This document shows positions 1-5,079 of a stretch of DNA of 6,282 bases, one piece after another. How positions within the stretch are numbered: position 1 is the first letter of the stretch; every line of letters starts with the position of its first letter. The position numbers were made by a program, and so were the translations under genes. The notes beneath the pieces were generated by a model. It saw only the letters and a program-made list of their open reading frames with translations. It ran no database searches and was not told the origin of the DNA. Origin of the DNA: Nocardioidaceae bacterium (GTDB lineage: Bacteria; Actinomycetota; Actinomycetes; Propionibacteriales; Nocardioidaceae); the NCBI GenBank assembly GCA_020438665.1, contig JAGQUE010000162.1:1-6282 (forward strand), in the 5' to 3' direction.

Positions 1-1119
1 GAGTTGGTTCGCAACACCGAGTCTGGGCACCCTCACCCCCTGAGTCCCATACGCCACACCAGTCACCTTGGAATCAATCATCTAGGCGCCAGCGACTTCG
101 TCAAGAACGGCGACCGGTGGACGATCACCGCCCTGCCCGGTGGCGGCGCCGTCACCGTCACTGGAATCCACAACCCGCGCAGCGTGACGTTGCCGGGCGA
201 GTATGTCGCCGCGTACCTGACCCTCGGGTACGCCTCGACTATCCACACCGCCCAAGGGGTGACCGCTGCCCGCAGCCACACCCTGCTGACCGGGGGCGAG
301 TCGCGGCAGCTGCTCTACACGGCGGCCACGAGGGGCCGGGACGGCAACCACCTCCATCTCGACGTCGTCGGCGACACCGACACTCACGCCCTCATCCGCC
401 CCGAGACGACGCACCCGCGCACCGCCGTCGACGTCCTGGAGTCGATTCTTGCCCGCGACGGGTCGGCCCGCTCGGCCACCACCACCGCGGCCGACCACGC
501 CGACCCCGCAGTTCTGCTCGGGGAGGCGGTCGGCCAGTACCGCGACGCGCTGCACCTGGCGGCCGAACGTCACCTCGGCCAGGCGAACCTCGACCGCCTC
601 GACGCCGCCGCGCAGATGCTCCACCCCGGGCTGAGCGACGCCCCCGCCTGGCCGACCCTGCGCGCACACCTGGTCCTGCTCGCAGCCCACGGCCACAACC
701 CCCTCCACGAGCTCCAGGACGCCATCACCCGCCGCCCGCTGGACACGGCGCACGACCCGGCAGCGGTCATCGACTGGCGCCTCCCCAGCCGAGCATCAAC
801 CCCGCTACGGATGTCCCCGCCCCGTTGCCGTGGCTGCCCTCCATCCCCGACGCCCTGCTCCAGGACCCGCAGTGGGCAGCCCACCTGGTGGCCCGCGCGA
901 GCCACGTCCGGGCCCGCGCCAGCATCCTCACCGACCACCTCGCCACGCCCGCAGCACAGCTGCCGGCGTGGGCCCGGCAAGGGCACGCCTGCCCCAACCC
1001 CGACCTGCTCGCCCAGGTGCAGGTATGGCGGGCCGGCACCGGTGTCGACCCGGCCGACCGGCGCCCCACCGGCCCGACCCAGTCGCAGCCGCTCATGCGC
1101 ACCCACCAGAACCGACTGA
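1..1119 (+). CDS. Upstream relaxase fragment: SF1 helicase C-terminus
   Basis: This is the piece that would be translated as written, entering from the left edge in frame and stopping at TGA 1117-1119. Residues about 28-40 (counted from the TTG at 4) contain the DFVKNGDRW signature that precedes the last beta-rich insertion of RecD-like helicases. Residues 75-85 are motif V and 105-112 motif VI with its arginine finger (TRGR). Family similarity continues through DWRL at about 768-783. After that the frame gives only Pro/Ser/Thr/Arg-rich shadow sequence for about 110 residues, as expected past a frameshift. The first 28 codons are poor in G/C at third positions and match the family weakly. The TTG at 4 is just the first start-like codon, not a supported start. 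Confidence 0.7.
   Translation, partial: ELVRNTESGHPHPLSPIRHTSHLGINHLGASDFVKNGDRWTITALPGGGAVTVTGIHNPRSVTLPGEYVAAYLTLGYASTIHTAQGVTAARSHTLLTGGESRQLLYTAATRGRDGNHLHLDVVGDTDTHALIRPETTHPRTAVDVLESILARDGSARSATTTAADHADPAVLLGEAVGQYRDALHLAAERHLGQANLDRLDAAAQMLHPGLSDAPAWPTLRAHLVLLAAHGHNPLHELQDAITRRPLDTAHDPAAVIDWRLPSRASTPLRMSPPRCRGCPPSPTPCSRTRSGQPTWWPARATSGPAPASSPTTSPRPQHSCRRGPGKGTPAPTPTCSPRCRYGGPAPVSTRPTGAPPARPSRSRSCAPTRTD
781..792 (+). other. Frameshift site 1 in relaxase (apparent one-base loss)
   Basis: Frame 1 reads VIDWRLP up to here and then loses meaning. Frame 3 picks up the expected linker (SINPATDVPAPLPWLP) from about 789. Joining them needs reading to step back by one base, as if one base were missing. 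A four-C run (783-786) lies at the junction. Length changes in C runs are common both as real mutations and as sequencing errors. No heptamer slippery signal of the usual X XXY YYZ type is present. Confidence 0.75.
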
Positions 1120-1270
1120 ACCGGCTCCTCGCCGCCGACAGCTCCTCCCCCGCCCTGCAGGAGTGGGCACCCACCCTGAACCGGCTCCTGCCCCGCTACG
1201 GAGGCGACCCGTTCATCCCGGTCCTCGCCGAACGGCTCGCCGCCGCCTCCCGCGCCAGCCTGGACACCCC
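783..1270 (+). other. Out-of-frame middle segment of the relaxase (linker region)
   Basis: Between the two frame changes the family-like sequence is in frame 3. It reads PLPWLPSIPDAL, DPQWAAHLVARA, VWRAGTGVDPADRRP and FIPVLAERLAAASRASLD. These are recognisable as the helical linker of actinobacterial TraA proteins, with recurring patterns like LPWLP, DPQW and VWRAATGVDPAD. The frame is open from 117 to 1313 only because high-GC DNA has few stops; it is meaningful only between about 783 and 1268. As written it has no start signal of its own and is joined to neither flank. Confidence 0.75.
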
Positions 1271-1273
1271 CCC
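1267..1273 (+). other. Frameshift site 2 in relaxase: seven-C run (apparent one-base gain)
   Basis: Frame 3 reads RASLDTP into this run and then PPQRRHLAGG to a stop. Frame 1 after the run reads PLLNDAISQGALPDEH and then ALWWRISAHLSPAV, typical of the family. Removing one C from the run of seven gives a seamless RASLDTPLLNDAISQG. A homopolymer length error, or a real one-base insertion, explains this best. A proline CCC-C site can slip +1 in bacteria, but the upstream frameshift already prevents ribosomes from reaching it in this frame. Confidence 0.82.
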
Positions 1274-1302
1274 TCCTCAACGACGCCATCTCGCAGGGGG
1301 CG

Positions 1303-3084
1303 TTGCCGGATGAGCACGCGGCCGCGGCGTTGTGGTGGCGGATCAGTGCCCACCTCTCCCCCGCCGTCGCCGCCACCACCAGCCACGACCTGCCCGTCGC
1401 GTCCACCTGGACCGACACACTTCAAGACCTGGTCGGCGCCGACGTCGCAGCCGAGATGACAGGCAGCCCCTTTTGGGGCGCCCTGGTCACCGTCGTCGAC
1501 CACGCCCTCGCCCGCGGCCACACCCTCGAGAACCTCATCTCGCATATCCCCGGCCGCGAGCAGGACCTCGACCCGTGTCAGGGCCTGGTGTGGCGAGTCT
1601 CCAGCCTCACCACCCCACCCCTCGGCCACGACCACGGCGTCGACCCGTTCGGTCGGCCCGAGGACGCGGACGACGCGTCGCAGCAAGTGCCGTGGGCGCC
1701 CACCGCAGCGGAGATCGCCGACCTGCCAGCGTTGGACGAGCCGGCCATCGACGACACCCCCGACGTCCCCGACCCACAGAAGACCCCGGCTCTCGGGGAG
1801 CCGGACCAGGTCGAGGCAGCCATCGTCCTGGCTGCGCTGCAGCGCGAACATGCCGAGCCGCTGCCACCCTCGGAGGCGATGATCCAGGCCCAGGTCGCCC
1901 GCGCCATCGAGGCCGACCTCTCCCCCGTCACCCCGGAACGCATCGCCGCCCTCAACGAGCTCGCGGCCGACTACTACCAGCGCTCCCTACCCGGGTCGTG
2001 GGCCCAGACCTACCTGCTCGAGCGGCTCGCCGGCACCGACCTCACCGGTCACACCGAGGTCCGGCCCGGGTACGCCCCTGCCGGCTGGACTGCGCTCATC
2101 GACCACCTCGGCGGGCACGGCGCCACCGACGAGGAGCTCCTCGCCGCCGGGCTCGCCACCACAACCCGGGACGGGCGGCTCATCGACCGGTTCCGCGACC
2201 GGCTCATCCTCCCCTTCACCCGACCCGGTACACATGCCGGCGCCGGCAACGGCGGCGTTCAGGTGTTGGGGTTCGTCGCCCGACGCCACCCGAAGTTCAC
2301 CGACACCACGGGCGGGCCGAAGTACCTCAACACCCCCGACACCGTGCTGTTCCACAAGGGCGCCCAGCTCTACACGGCAGGCACAGAGGATCTCCTTCGC
2401 GGCGGGGCGGTGCCGGTGCTCGTCGAAGGGCCCCTCGACGCCCTCGCCATCACCACCGCCACCCGCGGCCGCCACGTCGGCCTCGCCCCGCTCGGCACCG
2501 CCCTCACCGAGGAACAGGCCCACCAGCTCGCCACCCTGTCTCACGCCAACGGTGCTGCGCCGGTCGTCGCGGCCGACGCCGACCTCGCCGGTACGCGAGC
2601 CGCCGAGCGGGCGTACTGGCTCCTCACCCAGCACGGCCTCACGCCCGATGCCGTGCAATGGCAGGCGGGTAGCGACCCCGCAGACACCCTCGCCCGCACC
2701 GGCCCGGACGGGCTGCGTCAGGCCCTCGAGGCGACCAGCCCCCTCTCCCAGCTGCTCCTCACCGACAACCTTGCTCAGGAGGTCGCCGGCTTGGAGGCGC
2801 TGAGGCGGGCCGCCGCTGTGGCCGCGGCCGGCCCAACGGACGGCTGGGACGCCGGCACACAGCAGGTGGCCGACGCCATGAACCTCCCCCTGCCGGTGGT
2901 CCGGCGCGAGCTCGCCAAAGCGCTGCGTGAACGGGCCCATGACCCGCGCGCCGTCACACTGGCTCAGTCGCGCCCCCGTCACCCAGCCCGGCAAGCGGTG
3001 GCACCACCACCCGAGGTCGTCTCTCGGACGCCGGCGGCGGCGCGGACGCCAGAGCCCACCCGCGACATCGGCCCGTCACGCTGA
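1303..3084 (+). CDS. Downstream relaxase fragment: linker plus DnaG-like TOPRIM primase domain
   Basis: This is the piece a gene caller would report from the TTG at 1303 (593 residues). Residues 1-105 are helical linker (ALWWRI, FWGALVTVVDHAL). Residues about 108-170 are acidic, Asp/Pro-rich and probably disordered. Residues 205-245 hold a YYQRSLPGSWAQTYL motif usual just ahead of the primase-like core. Residues 290-357 resemble the DnaG core (IDRFRDRLILPF, GFVARR, PKYLNTPDTVLFHKG). TOPRIM follows, with the acidic EGPLD at 375-379 (bases 2425-2439), the metal-binding DADLAG at 425-430 (DxD at 2575-2583) and SDPADTL at 457-463. The DnaG zinc ribbon is absent, as is normal for TraA fusions. The tail beyond residue 550 is Pro/Arg-rich. 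The TTG is internal to the ancestral gene. An AGGGGG lies only about two bases upstream, too close for a good ribosome site, so independent translation is doubtful. Confidence 0.85.
   Translation: MPDEHAAAALWWRISAHLSPAVAATTSHDLPVASTWTDTLQDLVGADVAAEMTGSPFWGALVTVVDHALARGHTLENLISHIPGREQDLDPCQGLVWRVSSLTTPPLGHDHGVDPFGRPEDADDASQQVPWAPTAAEIADLPALDEPAIDDTPDVPDPQKTPALGEPDQVEAAIVLAALQREHAEPLPPSEAMIQAQVARAIEADLSPVTPERIAALNELAADYYQRSLPGSWAQTYLLERLAGTDLTGHTEVRPGYAPAGWTALIDHLGGHGATDEELLAAGLATTTRDGRLIDRFRDRLILPFTRPGTHAGAGNGGVQVLGFVARRHPKFTDTTGGPKYLNTPDTVLFHKGAQLYTAGTEDLLRGGAVPVLVEGPLDALAITTATRGRHVGLAPLGTALTEEQAHQLATLSHANGAAPVVAADADLAGTRAAERAYWLLTQHGLTPDAVQWQAGSDPADTLARTGPDGLRQALEATSPLSQLLLTDNLAQEVAGLEALRRAAAVAAAGPTDGWDAGTQQVADAMNLPLPVVRRELAKALRERAHDPRAVTLAQSRPRHPARQAVAPPPEVVSRTPAAARTPEPTRDIGPSR
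3076..3084. other. Tail-to-tail overlap of relaxase and ligase stops
   Basis: The relaxase TGA (3082-3084, plus) and the ligase TGA as written (3078-3076, minus) overlap by nine bases, and no hairpin terminator lies between them. If the ligase ancestrally stopped at 3141-3143, the overlap is a secondary result of its 3' frameshift and 56 bases originally separated the genes. Confidence 0.7.
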
Positions 3085-4041
3085 CCTCCGCCCTCCCCCC
3101 TCCTCCGATACCGGCGTGGGTCGGCTGGCTGGTGGCCCTGTCAGGGGTCGAGGTCGGTGACCGAAAGGTCGGCGTAGCCGGAGGTAGCGCAGCGGGTGAC
3201 GGTAGGCGCCGGCCTGTAGGGCGGTGTCGGCCAGCACCTCCGCGACCAGCAGCGGCTCCACCTTCACCAGGGTGACCTTGTCGCGGGAGGAGCCGAACCT
3301 GGTGGAGGACACCTCGTCCGGCCACGGATGGTCCTCGGCGGCGGGGGTCAGGGCGGTGGCGAGCTCGCCGGCCTGGGTCGTGGACAACGGGGTGCTCCTG
3401 CCGACGATCCGCAGGACGCCGTCGCGGAACCGGCCGGCCACGAGGGTCTGCGGCCGGGTCAGGGTGCCGGTGACGGCCCCGACGATGACCTCGGTGCTCT
3501 CCCGGCTCTTCACCTTCACCCAGGACCGCTTCCCTGGCGTGTACGCCGACGCGGCGCCCTTGACGACGAGTCCTTCGATCCCCGCCGCGCGGTAGTCGCC
3601 GAACCACGCCTGCGCGGTGGCAAGGTCGGTGGTGGACGGCGTGGGCTGCACCGGTGGGCGCCACCGAGCAGCCAACTCCTCGAGCAGCTCCCGCCGCTGC
3701 CTCAACGGCAGCCCTCGTTGGTCGACGCCCTGGTGGGCGAGGACGTCGAAGACCATCAGCGTCGCCGGATGCGCCGCCACCAGCGCCGGCAGCCTCGATG
3801 CGCCGCTGACCAGCCGCCGCTGAAGCAGGTCGAAGTCGAGCCGGTCACCGCTCCAGATCACCGCCTCCGCGTCCAGCACCGTGCCCGGCTCGACCTGTTC
3901 CATGACCGCCGCGGCCAGGTCGGGGAACCGTGCGGTGAGGTCCTTGCCCTGCCGGGACCACAACCGTGCCCCGCGCTCGTCCCGGACGGCCGCGATCCGG
4001 TACCCGTCCCACTTCAGCTCGTACACCGCGCCACCCGGCAT
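3076..4041 (-). CDS. ATP-dependent DNA ligase (stand-alone, LigC/LigD-ligase-like)
   Basis: It joins DNA nicks through a lysine-AMP intermediate. From the ATG at 4041, residues 10-15 are motif I (KWDGYR), with K10 the adenylated lysine. Residues 57-63 are motif III (DAEAVIW), 95-101 motif IIIa (LMVFDVL), 156-162 motif IV (EGLVVKG) and 174-178 motif V (WVKVK). An OB-fold follows, ending in YRHPLRYLRLR at 280-290. All catalytic motifs are present. At 321 residues it is close to the usual 310-350 of actinobacterial stand-alone ligases, but neither end looks native. Family members carry about 25-30 residues before motif I, and these are readable upstream behind a TAG. The last 31 residues are Arg/Pro-rich and unlike the family. 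The ATG at 4041 has no clear ribosome site. It is tail to tail with the relaxase, and the stops overlap by 9 bp. Function as a ligase is well supported; whether this copy makes a stable protein is uncertain. Confidence 0.9.
   Translation of the reverse strand: MPGGAVYELKWDGYRIAAVRDERGARLWSRQGKDLTARFPDLAAAVMEQVEPGTVLDAEAVIWSGDRLDFDLLQRRLVSGASRLPALVAAHPATLMVFDVLAHQGVDQRGLPLRQRRELLEELAARWRPPVQPTPSTTDLATAQAWFGDYRAAGIEGLVVKGAASAYTPGKRSWVKVKSRESTEVIVGAVTGTLTRPQTLVAGRFRDGVLRIVGRSTPLSTTQAGELATALTPAAEDHPWPDEVSSTRFGSSRDKVTLVKVEPLLVAEVLADTALQAGAYRHPLRYLRLRRPFGHRPRPLTGPPASRPTPVSEEGGGRRSA
3168..3174 (-). other. Probable frameshift site near the ligase C-terminus
   Basis: The minus strand reads LRYLRLR to 3172 in the ligase frame. 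The annotated frame then gives RPFGHRPRPLTG, low-complexity sequence. The frame starting one base further along gives DLSVTDLDP and a stop at 3141-3143. An extra C here (or two lost bases) would produce this. Only the last few residues are affected, so the effect on activity may be small. Confidence 0.55.
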
Positions 4042-4086
4042 CGACGTCGGCGTCCGGATCGAGGCCTCCGCCCGGGCCAGCGCCAG

Positions 4087-4089
4087 CTA
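4087..4089 (-). other. In-frame TAG near the ligase N-terminus
   Basis: TAG at codon 13, counted from the GTG at 4125, with open in-frame sequence on both sides (PPDLRGPV before, LALARAEASIR after). One base change from GAG explains it. If real, translation must restart at the ATG at 4041. That keeps the catalytic lysine but leaves only nine residues before it. Confidence 0.6.
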
Positions 4090-4125
4090 GACCGGTCCGC
4101 GAAGATCAGGCGGCAGCTCGCTCAC

Positions 4126-4410
4126 AGCTCACGTCTCACGCGCGTTTCTTCCAGCCGACGCGGCCGCGGTGTCGCCCGGGCCGCAGGGAGCAGCTGAGAC
4201 TCCCGCGCGGCGGGTCACCGTGCTGAAACCACACGGGATCTCGATCCTGGGGCGACCGGGAGGGGGCACGACGTCAGTCTGCCCCACCCCCGCCAGCCAC
4301 GGAGTCCCGCTCGACCCACTCACCCTTCGACTGACCCGACGGGCCATCGACAGACCAGCCCGCCATTCGCAGCAGTCGACTCATCGACCGAGAGCGAGTC
4401 CTGCCGGTCG
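4126..4410. other. Intergenic stretch without a convincing gene
   Basis: Two short frames cross this stretch: 4129-4347 on the minus strand (72 residues) and 4169-4432 on the plus strand (87 residues). About three quarters of their codons end in G or C, against about 90% or more in the real genes here, and neither product is recognisable. A six-base inverted repeat (CGACCG at 4385-4390 and CGGTCG at 4405-4410) sits just beyond the stop of the 222-residue gene, but it has a 14-base loop and no T run, so it is not a clear terminator. No -35/-10 promoter pair or tRNA was seen. A promoter for the ligase would be expected here. Confidence 0.5.
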
Positions 4411-5079
4411 CTACCTCCAGCCCCGGTCGTGACCGAGGCCGTCACCGTCGGGTTCCTTCGGGACCACCCGCGGGACGAAGGGCTTCGGAACGTCCTCGGG
4501 CGGGGCCTGCTCCTCGCCCACCCACCGCACGTCGGCGGCGTAGACACGCTGCCGAGCGTGAGTCGACTCGTCACCGCAGTGGCGGACGTGGCGGCCGCGG
4601 GACGGCCACGGCTGGTGCTCCCGGTCCTCGCAGTGGGCCCGCAGACAGGTGTGCATCCGGGTGATGAAGTCCGGCAGCACGCTGCGGTGGAACTCCTCAA
4701 GGTCCGCGCTGGTCAGGGCGAGGGCTGCCCGGCGGCGCCGGTCGGCCAGCACCGCCACCTCGTGGACCAGGTGCGGATGCTGCACCCAGCAGGCCGGGAT
4801 CATGCCGGCGGTGTCCCACGCGTACTCGTGGTTGACCCAGACCACCACCCGCTCCAGCCAGTCCCACACCTGCGCACGCAGCTCGGGAAGGACACACGAG
4901 GCCGGATCCCACGGACGCGGCAGCAGCCTTGAGCCCTTGTCCGCCCGTTGCACGTCCTCGGCATAGGTGCGCTTGAAGTCGAGGTCGTCGTAAGCGGCCT
5001 CGACCAGGTCCCCGGGCATGGGGAACGCCTCAATGATCGGGCGTCCGCCACCGTCAGCAGCTCCGCTATGGATGGTCAT
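4411..5079 (-). CDS. Conserved hypothetical protein coupled to the conjugative coupling protein
   Basis: A 222-residue, probably cytoplasmic protein with no signal peptide or clear membrane helix; function unknown. A Trp-rich helix lies at residues 69-88 (QVWDWLERVVVWVNHEYAW). It is followed by IPACWVQHPHLVHEVAVLADRRRRA at 94-118 (in two parts: IPACWVQHPHL, then VHEVAVLADRRRRA). Residues 126-151 form a second helical part (LEEFHRSVLPDF). Cys and His cluster at 143-174 (HTCLRAHC, HQPWPSRGRH, RHCGDE), which could bind metal but is unproven. The tail from about 190 is Pro/Asp-rich. I recall similar CW-x-x-HPHLVHE proteins beside TraG/TraD-like genes in actinobacterial elements. It is loosely reminiscent of DUF4913-type plasmid proteins, but I cannot assign it. 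The ATG at 5077-5079 is chosen because it overlaps the upstream TGA as ATGA, and similarity starts soon after. The frame is open upstream to 5538, but that part is Arg/Gly/Pro shadow of the coupling-protein gene. The gene reads cleanly to TAG 4411-4413. Confidence 0.85.
   Translation of the reverse strand: MTIHSGAADGGGRPIIEAFPMPGDLVEAAYDDLDFKRTYAEDVQRADKGSRLLPRPWDPASCVLPELRAQVWDWLERVVVWVNHEYAWDTAGMIPACWVQHPHLVHEVAVLADRRRRAALALTSADLEEFHRSVLPDFITRMHTCLRAHCEDREHQPWPSRGRHVRHCGDESTHARQRVYAADVRWVGEEQAPPEDVPKPFVPRVVPKEPDGDGLGHDRGWR
5076..5079 (-). promoter_or_regulatory. ATGA stop-start overlap (translational coupling)
   Basis: On the minus strand the TGA ending the coupling-protein gene (5078-5076) shares bases with the ATG of the 222-residue gene (5079-5077). 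A purine-bearing GGACGGACGAG sits just before the ATG as a weak ribosome site. Such overlaps usually mean one message and coupled translation, tying the two products in amount. Confidence 0.85.

Larger units (their letters stand above)
1..3084 (+). pseudogene. traA: MobF/TraA-type conjugative relaxase-helicase with DnaG-like TOPRIM domain, C-terminal part, two frameshifts
   Basis: MobF relaxases nick the transfer origin, stay bound to the 5' end and unwind the transferred strand. Read across two frame changes, one continuous protein of about 1,027 residues appears. It shows SF1 helicase motif V (GYASTIHTAQG), motif VI (YTAATRGR), a Trp-rich helical linker (DWRL, LPWLPSIP, ALWWRI) and a TOPRIM domain (EGPLD, DADLAG). 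This order, helicase then linker then DnaG-like domain, matches large actinobacterial TraA proteins of up to about 2,000 residues, so the relaxase domain and helicase motifs I-IV lie left of the window. The coding frame is frame 1 to about 783, frame 3 to about 1268, then frame 1 again to the TGA at 3082-3084. The shifts do not rescue each other, because frame 1 meets a stop at 1117-1119. It is either a true pseudogene or an intact gene with two base-call errors. The family call is secure; pseudogene status is not. Confidence 0.88.
3141..4125 (-). pseudogene. Reconstructed ancestral extent of the DNA ligase gene
   Basis: A GTG at 4123-4125 opens a frame reading SELPPDLRGPV, then TAG, then LALARAEA, and runs into the MPGGAVYELKWDGYR of the ligase. 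The pattern ProVal-Glu-LeuAlaLeuAlaArg before motif I is what I expect of this family, so the TAG replaces a likely GAG (Glu13). At the other end, shifting frame near 3171 turns the odd tail into DLSVTDLDP followed by TGA at 3141-3143, which resembles the usual family ending after LRLRP. With both repairs the gene is about 327 codons and ends 56 bp short of the relaxase stop, with no overlap. Expected family termini are from memory, not from an alignment. Confidence 0.6.

Noticed and set aside
781..1273. Programmed double frameshifting producing full-length relaxase
   Set aside because: It would need a -1 event without a slippery heptamer and a separate +1 event. Two indels or base-call errors in C runs are simpler.
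3137..3147. Small hairpin CCCT-GTC-AGGG between the relaxase and ligase ends
   Set aside because: A four-pair stem with no T run on either strand is too weak to call a terminator.
4129..4347. 72-residue minus-strand frame ending just upstream of the ligase GTG
   Set aside because: Only about 75% of its codons end in G or C, well below the neighbouring genes. There is no recognisable domain and no good ribosome site.
4385..4410. Inverted repeat CGACCG / CGGTCG after the stop of the 222-residue gene as a terminator
   Set aside because: The stem is six pairs with a 14-base loop and no following T run; such repeats are frequent by chance in DNA this GC-rich.
4169..4432. 87-residue plus-strand frame between the ligase and the 222-residue gene
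   Set aside because: Codon third-position composition (about 73% G/C) does not fit a gene here, it runs into the opposite-strand gene, and the product is unrecognised.
4374..4569. AGTCGACTC occurring twice (4374-4382 and 4561-4569), the second within a 10-base palindrome GAGTCGACTC
   Set aside because: Only nine bases are shared, one copy is inside a coding sequence, and there is no third copy or flanking similarity. It is probably chance.
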